A stretch of 10,559 bases of DNA from Sphingomonadales bacterium. Its GTDB lineage: Bacteria > Pseudomonadota > Alphaproteobacteria > Sphingomonadales > Sphingomonadaceae. A program made the position numbers and the translations under genes. Below are positions 1 through 5,790 of this stretch, piece after piece. Position 1 is the stretch's first letter, and every line of letters starts with the position of its first letter. The stretch is from assembly GCA_018971065.1 (NCBI GenBank), contig JAGWVC010000121.1:1-10559 (forward strand), read 5' to 3'. The notes under the pieces were generated by a model. That model was not told the origin of the DNA. It made no database searches and saw nothing but the letters and a program-made list of their open reading frames with translations.

Positions 1-548
1 AATGCCGCCGCCGCCCGCACCGGGTCCCACGCCTTCATCGCCGCCACGCACGCCGCCATCACCTCGGGCCGCGCGCCCGCCATGCGCGCGTGAACCGCCC
101 CCCGCGCCTCGTCATCCGCAAACGGTCCGATTGTATCCGCGATCACATCGTCCAGCGTCGCCGCCGCCCCCGGCACCTCGCGTTGATAGGCCCGGCTGCC
201 GTCCAGCAGCACCACCCCCGCCACATCGCCCGCCTGTGCCGCCTCCACCACGATCCGCGTGCCCAGCGAATGCCCCACCAGCACCGGCCGCCGCAGCCCC
301 AGTTCGCCGATCAGCGCCCGCACGTCCGCCGCCCATCCCGCCACCGTGCACCCTTCCGGCCCGCCGCCCGACCGCCCGTGCCCGCGCAAATCCAGCCGCA
401 CCACGCGATGCCGCGCCGCCAGCAGCGGCACCAGCCGGTCCCAGTCGCGGTGATCGCACATCCCGCCATGCACCAGCACGATCGCCGGGTCGCCACTGCC
501 CGCCACCTCGTAATGCAGCGCCGCGCCGCCCAGCGTCAGCACCGGCAT
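1..548 (-). CDS. alpha/beta hydrolase, C-terminus missing (cut by window edge)
   Basis: The first 182 residues of an alpha/beta-hydrolase-fold protein are present, read leftward from an ATG at 548 and open at the window edge. The N-terminal beta strands are followed by an oxyanion motif V-H-G-G (residues 26-29), the strand-turn L-D-L-R-G-H-G-R-S (52-60), and the nucleophile elbow V-G-H-S-L-G (91-96), making Ser94 the expected nucleophile. L-L-D-G-S (114-118) follows. The catalytic His, and probably the acid, lie in the missing C-terminal part; relatives are usually 240-280 residues long. A Shine-Dalgarno sequence (AAGGTGG, bases 559-553) lies 4 bases upstream of the ATG. The gene is divergent from the TetR-type regulator at 611, which is its likely controller (inference). 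The substrate cannot be read from the sequence: esterase, lactonase, haloperoxidase-like and C-C hydrolase are all possible. The fold is near certain; the function is unknown. Confidence 0.9.
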   Translation of the reverse strand, partial: MPVLTLGGAALHYEVAGSGDPAIVLVHGGMCDHRDWDRLVPLLAARHRVVRLDLRGHGRSGGGPEGCTVAGWAADVRALIGELGLRRPVLVGHSLGTRIVVEAAQAGDVAGVVLLDGSRAYQREVPGAAATLDDVIADTIGPFADDEARGAVHARMAGARPEVMAACVAAMKAWDPVRAAAA

Positions 549-557
549 GGCGCCACC

Positions 558-587
558 TTGACTTGCCCGCCCGGTTCGGCCGATCCT
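558..587 (+). promoter_or_regulatory. candidate promoter of the TetR-type regulator
   Basis: TTGACT (558-563) matches the -35 consensus at five of six positions. An 18-base spacer separates it from GATCCT (582-587), which matches the -10 consensus at only three of six. Transcription would start about 15-20 bases before the regulator's ATG. The -35 partly overlaps the hydrolase Shine-Dalgarno on the other strand. This is a pattern match only; the weak -10 makes it tentative. Confidence 0.3.
573..586. promoter_or_regulatory. palindrome between hydrolase and TetR genes, candidate operator
   Basis: GGTTCGGCCGATCC reads the same on both strands except for one T/T pair. The central eight bases (TCGGCCGA) are perfectly symmetric and flanked by GG and CC. 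It is the clearest dyad in the 62-base gap between two divergent starts and falls inside the candidate promoter. TetR-family proteins bind such dyads as dimers and often sit divergent to the gene they repress, so autoregulation plus control of the hydrolase is a reasonable inference. An 8-base perfect core arises fairly easily in GC-rich DNA. Confidence 0.4.
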
Positions 588-597
588 CGCCACAAAG

Positions 598-602
598 AGG
601 AG
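598..602 (+). promoter_or_regulatory. ribosome binding site of the TetR-type regulator
   Basis: AGGAG within AAAGAGGAGAA lies 8 bases before the ATG at 611. It fixes the regulator's start at 611 rather than at the far-upstream in-frame starts, which run antisense through the hydrolase gene. Confidence 0.75.
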
Positions 603-610
603 AACACGCG

Positions 611-1300
611 ATGCCGGGAGCAGGCCTGAACGACAGCACCGCCGTCGATCCGTTCGCGCCGCTGCTTGCCCCGGGTGACAGCCGGCAACGCCGCCAGCAC
701 GCCCGGCGCGCGGAAGCGCTGGCCGCCACCCGCCGCCTGCTGGCGGAGGCGCCCGGCCAGTTCACGCTGGGCCGCGTTGCCGATGCCTGCGGTGTCTCCG
801 CGCAGACCCTTCGCAACGGCTTCGGCCGCCGCGAGGACCTGATGGTCGCCGCCTTCAACGACCATACCAGCGCGATCTGGCGCACGCTGGACCGCATGTC
901 CGCCGGCCCGCTGGTGTTCCTCGATCTGGCGCGGCTCTACCACCGCTGCGCGGTCCGCACCCCGCAGTTCCTGCGCGCGATGGTCACGTCGGCAATGGCC
1001 GGCACCCGCCCGCTGGCGCAGGCGCAACGCCACGGCTCCACCATCAAGTCCACGCACCTGCGCCGGCTGGCACAGGGCGGCCTGCTGCGCCCCGGCGTCG
1101 ATGCCCAGGCACTGGGCGCCCACATCACCCGGCTGAACACGATGATGATGTACGAATGGGCGCGCTCCGGCCCCACCGGCGGCAACGCCGACGATCTGCG
1201 CGCCACCATGATCGACGGCAACCGCCTGCTGCTGCTCGGCGCGCTCACCGGCACTGCCGCCGAACAGGTCGAGGCGTGGCAACCGCCGCTGGCCGCCTGA
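611..1300 (+). CDS. TetR/AcrR-family transcriptional regulator
   Basis: A 229-residue protein, normal in length for TetR regulators. After a 25-residue N-terminal lead it has a basic helix (Arg-rich, 25-45) and a helix-turn-helix at about 51-74: F-T-L-G-R-V-A-D-A-C-G-V-S, then A-Q-T-L-R-N-G-F-G-R-R-E-D-L. This follows the family pattern 'iA..aGvs..tlY.yF..Ke.L', except that the usual Tyr-x-x-Phe of the recognition helix is Arg-Asn-Gly-Phe, so DNA specificity may be unusual. The remainder (about 85-229) is a helical ligand-binding domain with no recognisable ligand signature. An AGGAG site at 598-602 supports the start. The gene is divergent from the alpha/beta hydrolase and converges with the lyase gene ending at 1316, 15 bases away. 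The most likely target is the divergent hydrolase promoter (inference). The ligand is unknown. Confidence 0.88.
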   Translation: MPGAGLNDSTAVDPFAPLLAPGDSRQRRQHARRAEALAATRRLLAEAPGQFTLGRVADACGVSAQTLRNGFGRREDLMVAAFNDHTSAIWRTLDRMSAGPLVFLDLARLYHRCAVRTPQFLRAMVTSAMAGTRPLAQAQRHGSTIKSTHLRRLAQGGLLRPGVDAQALGAHITRLNTMMMYEWARSGPTGGNADDLRATMIDGNRLLLLGALTGTAAEQVEAWQPPLAA

Positions 1301-1315
1301 AACCCGCCGCATCGC

Positions 1316-2233
1316 TCAGTCATCCCCCTGACAGCGCCGCTCGAAGGCGATGTGCGCGTCCACCCCCAGCAACCGCATCACCCCGCCCGGCGCCGCCACC
1401 GCCGGCGGGTGCGCCGCGCGATATGCCGCCTCACTCCCGGTGGCGCGCAACGCGGCATAAGCCTCATGCATCGCGCTCGCCGCCGCCTCGATTGCGCCGC
1501 CGGTCAGCCCCACCACCGCATAGCCGATGTCGCCCATATCGCGCGCGGTATAGCCGTGCGGGATCATCACCGCCTTCACCGGCCCGTCGATCGCCCGTGC
1601 CAGCCGCGCGTAAACCGCCATCTGCCCATCGGCATCGAAATCCCCGATCGGCCGCCCATCCACCACGAAGCAGATCGGCATCGCCATGTCCACCCCCGCC
1701 GCCAGATAGCGGTTGCAGCGTTCCACCAGTTCGGCAAACGACACCACATCGGCATCCGAACGGGCGATGATCTGGAAATCGCCATCGCGCCGCGCCGCCA
1801 GTGCCGCACGCAGCCGCGTGACCTGCTCCTCGCACGAAACCACCACCCGCCCGTCCAGCGCCGGGCAGCGCTTCGGGTTGGCCTGGTCCTCGATCTGCAC
1901 GCCCGCGATCCCCGCCGCCTCCAGCTCGCGCACCAGCCGCGCCACATTGTGGACCCCGCCGAACCCGGTCTCGCCGTCACAAGTCACCGGCACCGCCACC
2001 GCCGCCGCAATCCGCCGCGCCTGCTCGACCAGCTCGGACAGCGTCAGCAGCCCCACATCAGGCCGCCCCAGCAGCGATGCCTCCACCCCGACCCCCCCGA
2101 TCGCCAGCGCTTCGAACCCGGCGTCCTCGGCGATCCGCGCCGACAGCGCATCATGGCATCCCGGCGTCACCAGGCATTGCCCCGCGCCCCGCAGCGCCTT
2201 GAACCGCGCGCCCGCCGACAGTCCGCCCATCAT
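1316..2233 (-). CDS. isocitrate lyase/PEP mutase-superfamily protein, uncharacterised subgroup
   Basis: A 305-residue TIM-barrel protein of the superfamily that includes 2-methylisocitrate lyase (PrpB), PEP mutase, dimethylmalate lyase and oxaloacetate decarboxylase. Visible motifs are P-G-C-H-D-A-L-S-A (24-32), the metal-site segment C-D-G-E-T-G-F-G-G (85-93), V-Q-I-E-D-Q-A-N-P-K-R-C-P (112-124) and I-I-A-R-S-D-A (155-161). Two features are odd. The metal motif has Glu88 where relatives have Asp (D-x-D). The catalytic Cys loop reads K-R-C-P-A, not the lyase signature K-(K/R)-C-G-H. The later stretch M-I-P-H-G-Y-T (223-229) also differs from the PrpB pattern. It is probably a Mg-dependent C-C lyase or related enzyme, but the substrate is unknown. 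The start ATG overlaps the stop of the upstream MmgE/PrpD gene (ATGA), so the two are very probably co-expressed. It is the last gene of its unit. Confidence 0.88.
   Translation of the reverse strand: MMGGLSAGARFKALRGAGQCLVTPGCHDALSARIAEDAGFEALAIGGVGVEASLLGRPDVGLLTLSELVEQARRIAAAVAVPVTCDGETGFGGVHNVARLVRELEAAGIAGVQIEDQANPKRCPALDGRVVVSCEEQVTRLRAALAARRDGDFQIIARSDADVVSFAELVERCNRYLAAGVDMAMPICFVVDGRPIGDFDADGQMAVYARLARAIDGPVKAVMIPHGYTARDMGDIGYAVVGLTGGAIEAAASAMHEAYAALRATGSEAAYRAAHPPAVAAPGGVMRLLGVDAHIAFERRCQGDD
2230..2233 (-). other. ATGA start-stop overlap coupling the PrpD-like and lyase-like genes
   Basis: On the minus strand the lyase start ATG (2233-2231) shares bases with the TGA stop (2232-2230) of the MmgE/PrpD gene. 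Only a weak G-rich stretch precedes the ATG, so initiation probably depends on ribosomes finishing the upstream gene. A second in-frame ATG lies directly after (2230-2228), so the start could be one codon later. Confidence 0.8.
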
Positions 2234-3579
2234 GCCGCCCCCATGCCATGCAGCCGCGCCAGCCACGGTTCGGGATCGACCCCGCCATGCCGCGCGCAAT
2301 CGCGAAACTTCGCATCCAGTTCGGCATCGCTCAACGGCAGCCGGGCTGACCCGCGCGGATGCCGCACCGACCCGCTGTCCAGCACGCGGCCATCGCGCGT
2401 CTCGATTCTGACGAAATCGGCCGCCGCCATCCCCGGCTGATCGGCGTCGTCCCCGGCGATCACTTCCACCCGCGTCAGCCCGTACAGCGCCGCCACATCC
2501 GCGCGCCGCACAAAATCGTCGGTCAACTGCGCGAACCCCACCGCGCCGTCCACCAGCGCCGCCGCCAGATTGTGCTGCATGCTGAACCGCGCCTCCGCGC
2601 CCGTGACCGGCTGCGCATAGCGCAACGTCGCCGCCGGCGCCGGTCCGATCCGCGCGACGATCGCGCGCACCTCCCCGGCCTTCAGCCCATGCCGCCCCGC
2701 CAGATCCAGCACCGCATCGATCGCCCGGTGCGCGGCATAGCACACCGGATAGCGCTTCACCGACAGCCCCTCGTCCACCCAACTCCAGCGCCCGGCCCGC
2801 AGCCGCACCGGCGCCGTCAGCTCCACGCTCCCCTGCGGCGAAAGCCCGCGCAACAGGCCATGCGCCCCTTCCAGCGCATCCGCAGACCCCCCCAGCCCGG
2901 CCATCGCCAGCCGCACCGCCATCACCGCCCCGGCCGCCGCCCGCCCCGCCTGCAACGGCTTGGCCGCCGATCCGAAACTGGCGATCACGCCCCCCGCGAA
3001 ACTCGCCGCCAGCGACAGCGCGGCAACACCTGTCGGCACATCCAGCCGGTGCAGCGCGCACAACGCCGCCGTCGCCGACACAATGCCCAGCGTCGATGTC
3101 GGGTGCCACGCCCCCAGGTGATAGGCATCGCCCTCGCGCCAGGCCAGCTCACCCCAGGCCTCATACCCCACCGCCAGCGCATCCAGCAGTGCGCCGCCCG
3201 ATGCGCCGGTCCGCCGCGCCTCGGCCCACAGCGCTGGCACGATCACCACGCTGGGATGGCCATGCCGCGCCACGTCATCGTAATCGAGCACATGGCCCGC
3301 CAGCCCGTCCACCAGCGCCGCATCGCCCGCCGACAGGTCCCGGTCCAGCGCGATCGACCGGCACGGCCCATCACTATCCAGCGTAGCCGCCAATGCCCGC
3401 ACCGCCGCCTCGCCCCGCCCGGCCAGGATCACGCCCACGGTATCGATCACCGCCCGCCGCGCGGCATGACGCACGGTTTCAGGGCACGCCCCCGCCGACG
3501 CCGCAAAGGCCGCCAGGCCCCGCGTCAGTCCCATCTCCCCGATCGTGGCGTTGCTTTCGGCCATATCCGTCGCGATCAT
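2230..3579 (-). CDS. MmgE/PrpD-family protein (2-methylcitrate dehydratase-like)
   Basis: A 449-residue protein with the two-domain MmgE/PrpD architecture: a helical domain (about 20-265) and a C-terminal domain (about 270-430). Family motifs are L-D-Y-D-D-V-A-R-H-G-H-P-S (98-110), G-A-W-H-P-T-S-T (156-163), G-S-A-A-K-P-L-Q-A-G (203-212), V-K-R-Y-P-V-C-Y-A-A-H (274-284) and F-S-M-Q-H-N-L-A-A-A-L (332-342). The family includes 2-methylcitrate dehydratase, cis-aconitate decarboxylase and iminodisuccinate epimerase, so the reaction cannot be assigned from family membership. The start at 3579 is chosen for its length and a GGAAG 4 bases upstream; ATGs at 3564 or 3534 are alternatives. An in-frame extension to 3663 would run through the divergent promoter region. 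It overlaps the downstream lyase-like gene by 4 bases and is divergent from the dioxygenase. No methylcitrate synthase gene is adjacent, which argues against a plain propionate pathway. Confidence 0.88.
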   Translation of the reverse strand: MIATDMAESNATIGEMGLTRGLAAFAASAGACPETVRHAARRAVIDTVGVILAGRGEAAVRALAATLDSDGPCRSIALDRDLSAGDAALVDGLAGHVLDYDDVARHGHPSVVIVPALWAEARRTGASGGALLDALAVGYEAWGELAWREGDAYHLGAWHPTSTLGIVSATAALCALHRLDVPTGVAALSLAASFAGGVIASFGSAAKPLQAGRAAAGAVMAVRLAMAGLGGSADALEGAHGLLRGLSPQGSVELTAPVRLRAGRWSWVDEGLSVKRYPVCYAAHRAIDAVLDLAGRHGLKAGEVRAIVARIGPAPAATLRYAQPVTGAEARFSMQHNLAAALVDGAVGFAQLTDDFVRRADVAALYGLTRVEVIAGDDADQPGMAAADFVRIETRDGRVLDSGSVRHPRGSARLPLSDAELDAKFRDCARHGGVDPEPWLARLHGMGAA

Positions 3580-3604
3580 GCCGCTTCCGCGCGCCGCGAC
3601 CAGC

Positions 3605-3627
3605 AATTTGTGCGGCAAAATTTGCGC
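3605..3627. repeat. short direct and inverted repeats in the divergent promoter region
   Basis: AATTTGTGC (3605-3613) and AATTTGCGC (3619-3627) form a direct repeat 14 bases apart with one mismatch. The second copy overlaps a perfect inverted repeat GCAAA-A-TTTGC (3615-3625). In such a GC-rich window an AT-rich patch with this repetition is likely to be a regulator or RNA polymerase site. Confidence 0.4.
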
Positions 3628-3650
3628 TTTGGCCGATTTCGCCAAACAAT
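3622..3650 (+). promoter_or_regulatory. candidate promoter of the dioxygenase gene
   Basis: TTGCGC (3622-3627, three of six -35 matches), a 17-base spacer and AACAAT (3645-3650, four of six -10 matches) would give a leader of roughly 35 bases before the ATG at 3692. On the opposite strand TTGGCG (3645-3640), a 17-base spacer and AATTTT (3622-3617) form a weaker candidate for the MmgE/PrpD gene, so the two promoters would overlap. The region is clearly less GC-rich than its surroundings. Pattern match only. Confidence 0.35.
3628..3646. promoter_or_regulatory. inverted repeat TTTGGC-N7-GCCAAA, candidate operator
   Basis: A perfect 6-base inverted repeat with a 7-base spacer (TTTGGC cgatttc GCCAAA) lies in the spacer of the candidate dioxygenase promoter and overlaps the -35 of the candidate opposite promoter. 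A dimeric regulator bound here could control both divergent units at once. No regulator gene lies directly next to it; the TetR-type gene at 611 is on the far side of the lyase gene. Confidence 0.45.
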
Positions 3651-3691
3651 CGCCGCCCCGCACGAGCCCGCCCCGGTGCTATGCCTGCCGC

Positions 3692-4582
3692 ATGCAACTC
3701 AAGCCCCTGACCGCCGCCTTCGTCGCCGAAGTCACCGGCATCGACCTGCGCCAACCGCTGTCAGCAGCGGACAAGGCCGCCATCATCGCCGCCGCCGACC
3801 ACTACGGCGTGCTGGTGTTCCCCGGCCAACACCTGTCGAAGGAGGAACTCGTCGCGTTCGGCCACGCCTTCGGCGAAGTCGATACCTCGCTGCAGAAGAA
3901 GCTGCTCAACCACATCCAGAACCGGCTCGGCACCGACGAGGTGACCGACATCTCCAACCTCGACGCGGAAGGCAACGTCGCCGGCGCCGAACACTGGCAG
4001 ACCATCACCACCGTCGGCAACCGCTTCTGGCACTCCGACGGCTCGTACAAGCACACGCCGATCCGCTATTCGATCCTCAACGCGGTCACCGCCGTCAGCC
4101 ACGGCGGCGCCACCGAATATGCCGACCTGCGCGCGGCTTACGATGCCCTTGATGCGCCCACCAAAGCCCTCATCGCCGACAAGGTGGGCGTGTTCTGGTC
4201 CCACAACACCCGTGACCAGTTGAAGATCCGCGACTCCGACGCCGAACGCGCCGCCTTCCCCAAGACCCGCTGGCCGCTGGTCCGCACGCATCCCGGCTCG
4301 GGCCGCAAGGTGCTGTGGTGCGACAGCAAGACCTGCGCGATCGAAGGCCTGACCGTGCCCGAAGGCCGCGCGCTGGTGCATGAACTGATCGAGCACATCG
4401 GCCAGCGCGAACGGGTCTACAGCCACCACTGGCGCCCCGGCGACCTAGTCCTGTACGACAACCGCAGCACCGTCCATCGCGGCCGCCGCTTCGACCATGC
4501 CGAACCGCGCGAAATGCGCCGCGTCGAAACCGTCGATACCGCGCACTCGCTCGGCCCGGCGGCAGATCAGGCGATCGTTTGA
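3692..4582 (+). CDS. TauD/TfdA-family Fe(II)/2-oxoglutarate-dependent dioxygenase
   Basis: A 296-residue cytoplasmic non-haem iron oxygenase that couples 2-oxoglutarate decarboxylation to substrate hydroxylation. The HxD iron ligands are in F-W-H-S-D-G-S-Y-K (His114, Asp116) and the distal His is in S-T-V-H-R-G-R-R (His262). G-G-A-T-E-Y-A-D (138-145) supplies the 2-oxoglutarate-side Thr141, and P-R-E-M-R-R-V (272-278) the C-terminal arginines. Spacing and flanks (R-T-H-P-G-S-G-R-K at 198-206; D-N-R-S-T-V-H at 256-262) resemble TfdA, the 2,4-D dioxygenase type, more than taurine dioxygenase, but the true substrate is unknown. The start at 3692 gives a normal family N-terminus (K-P-L-T, then E-V-T-G-I-D-L); no strong Shine-Dalgarno is seen. 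It is divergent from the MmgE/PrpD unit with a shared control region. Its 3' end overlaps the convergent methyltransferase gene by 16 bases. Confidence 0.92.
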   Translation: MQLKPLTAAFVAEVTGIDLRQPLSAADKAAIIAAADHYGVLVFPGQHLSKEELVAFGHAFGEVDTSLQKKLLNHIQNRLGTDEVTDISNLDAEGNVAGAEHWQTITTVGNRFWHSDGSYKHTPIRYSILNAVTAVSHGGATEYADLRAAYDALDAPTKALIADKVGVFWSHNTRDQLKIRDSDAERAAFPKTRWPLVRTHPGSGRKVLWCDSKTCAIEGLTVPEGRALVHELIEHIGQRERVYSHHWRPGDLVLYDNRSTVHRGRRFDHAEPREMRRVETVDTAHSLGPAADQAIV

Positions 4583-5790
4583 GCTTCGCGCACGAACAGG
4601 CTCGCCAGCTCGACATGCGTGGACCAGCGGAACTGCCCCACCGGCCGCAGCTCCTTCAGCCGATAGCCGCCTTCCACCAGCCGCGCCGCATCGCGCGCCC
4701 AGCTTCCCGGGTTGCACGAAATATAGACCACGCGCGGCACCGTCGATTGCGCGATGCGGATCACCTGCTCGCGCGCGCCGGCGCGCGGCGGGTCAATCAG
4801 CACCGCCGCAAACCGGTTCAGTTCCGCCTCCAGCAGCGGGTTGCGGAACAGGTCGCGGTGCAGCGCGTGAACCGGCAGCCGCGCCGCGCCCGCCGCCGCC
4901 TTGCACGCCAGATGCGCGGCCCGGTCGGCCTCGGCGGCCAGAACCTTGGCTCCCTGCTTCGCCAGCGCGAATGAAAACGTGCCCAGCCCGGCGAACAGGT
5001 CCGCCACCGTCGGCGTCCCCGCCAGCCATTCACACGCCGCCGCCGCCAGCGCCGCCTCGCCATCCGCCGTCGCCTGCAGGAACGCGCCCGGCGGCAGTGG
5101 CACCGGCACGCCCGATAATGTCACCGTCGCCGGCTCCGGCTCCCACAGCGGCTCGGGGCCATAGCCCTGGTCGAACGCCAGCCGCGCCAGCCCTTCCGCC
5201 CTGGCAAAATCCAGCCACGCCTCGGTGGCTTCCAGCCCGGTGATCTCCAGCCCCTTCAGGCTCAGGTCCACGCCCTGGTCGGCCAGCGTCAGCTCGATGT
5301 CGATCGCCAGCCGCCCGCCCTCCCGACCACTTTGGCGCGCCAGCATCGCCTTCAGCGGCGCCACCAGCGCGTAGAGGCGCGGGTGCAGCACCGGACATTC
5401 GGCAATGCCCACCAGCGCGTGCGAGCCTTCCTGCCGGAAACCGATGACCAGCGCGCCATTGACGCGCCCGGCATGAAGCGTCGCGCGACGGCGGCTGTGC
5501 GGTGGCGACAGGTGCGCCGGGGTGATCGTTTCCGGCTCCAGCGCGATCGCCGCATGGGCCACCCGGTCCCGCACGAAACCTGCCAGCGATTCCTCGTCGA
5601 TATGCTGCAACTGGCAGCCGCCGCACTTGCCGTAATGCCGGCACGCCGGTTCGGCGCGATGCGGCCCGGCAATCAGCGTGCCGTCGTCAAGCAACATGTC
5701 CCCCGGCGCGCTGCCCGGCGAATGCCGCCCGCTGGCGGTCAACCCGTCGCCCTTCGCGGCAATGCGAATGATTTCTTCCGCGTCCATCAT
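4567..5790 (-). CDS. TrmA/RlmD-family RNA (uracil-C5) methyltransferase with Fe-S cluster
   Basis: A 407-residue class I SAM-dependent methyltransferase expected to make 5-methyluridine in rRNA or tRNA. Three clustered cysteines in A-C-R-H-Y-G-K-C-G-G-C-Q (Cys50, 56, 59) plus Cys132 (E-C-P-V-L-H-P) fit the [4Fe-4S] site of RlmD-type enzymes. The SAM fold has D-L-F-A-G-L-G (264-270) and L-I-D-P-P-R-A-G (331-338). The nucleophile is Cys359 in I-S-C-N-P, and T-H-V-E (391-394) carries the general-base Glu394. The N-terminus (5-31) looks like a shortened TRAM domain: only 49 residues precede the first cluster Cys, compared with about 80 in E. coli RlmD (from memory). The exact target base cannot be assigned. 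The start ATG at 5790 overlaps the stop of nnr by 4 bases, making this the last gene of the ilvD-nnr unit. Its 3' end overlaps that of the convergent dioxygenase gene. Confidence 0.92.
   Translation of the reverse strand: MMDAEEIIRIAAKGDGLTASGRHSPGSAPGDMLLDDGTLIAGPHRAEPACRHYGKCGGCQLQHIDEESLAGFVRDRVAHAAIALEPETITPAHLSPPHSRRRATLHAGRVNGALVIGFRQEGSHALVGIAECPVLHPRLYALVAPLKAMLARQSGREGGRLAIDIELTLADQGVDLSLKGLEITGLEATEAWLDFARAEGLARLAFDQGYGPEPLWEPEPATVTLSGVPVPLPPGAFLQATADGEAALAAAACEWLAGTPTVADLFAGLGTFSFALAKQGAKVLAAEADRAAHLACKAAAGAARLPVHALHRDLFRNPLLEAELNRFAAVLIDPPRAGAREQVIRIAQSTVPRVVYISCNPGSWARDAARLVEGGYRLKELRPVGQFRWSTHVELASLFVREAQTIA
5787..5790 (-). other. ATGA start-stop overlap coupling nnr and the RNA methyltransferase gene
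   Basis: The methyltransferase ATG (5790-5788) overlaps the nnr stop TGA (5789-5787). The preceding bases hold only a weak Shine-Dalgarno-like GGCGAG, so translation is probably coupled. A second ATG follows immediately (5787-5785). Confidence 0.8.

Noticed and set aside
2..610. Long in-frame upstream extension of the TetR gene back to base 2
   Set aside because: It runs antisense through the clear alpha/beta hydrolase gene, is extremely Pro/Arg/Ala-rich and has no family features. The AGGAG site fixes the start at 611.
1301..1345. Possible terminator between the converging TetR and lyase-like genes
   Set aside because: Only 15 bases separate the stops, and I found no stable stem followed by a T run on either strand.
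2234..3109. N-terminal extension of the lyase-like protein up to 3109
   Set aside because: It overlaps the MmgE/PrpD gene in another frame and is Gly/Ala/Arg-rich. The ATGA overlap at 2233 gives the normal family N-terminus and length.
2230..3579. Calling the MmgE/PrpD gene prpD and its partner prpB (methylcitrate cycle)
   Set aside because: No prpC-like gene is adjacent, the lyase lacks the K-R-C-G-H signature, and the MmgE/PrpD family includes decarboxylases and epimerases.
3580..3663. Extended MmgE/PrpD start at 3663
   Set aside because: It would place coding sequence over the AT-rich, repeat-bearing promoter region. The added 28 residues resemble no family N-terminus.
2359..4152. 597-codon plus-strand open frame across the MmgE/PrpD gene
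   Set aside because: Low-complexity Arg/His/Pro/Gln composition, antisense to a gene with full motif support; a shadow of high-GC codon use.
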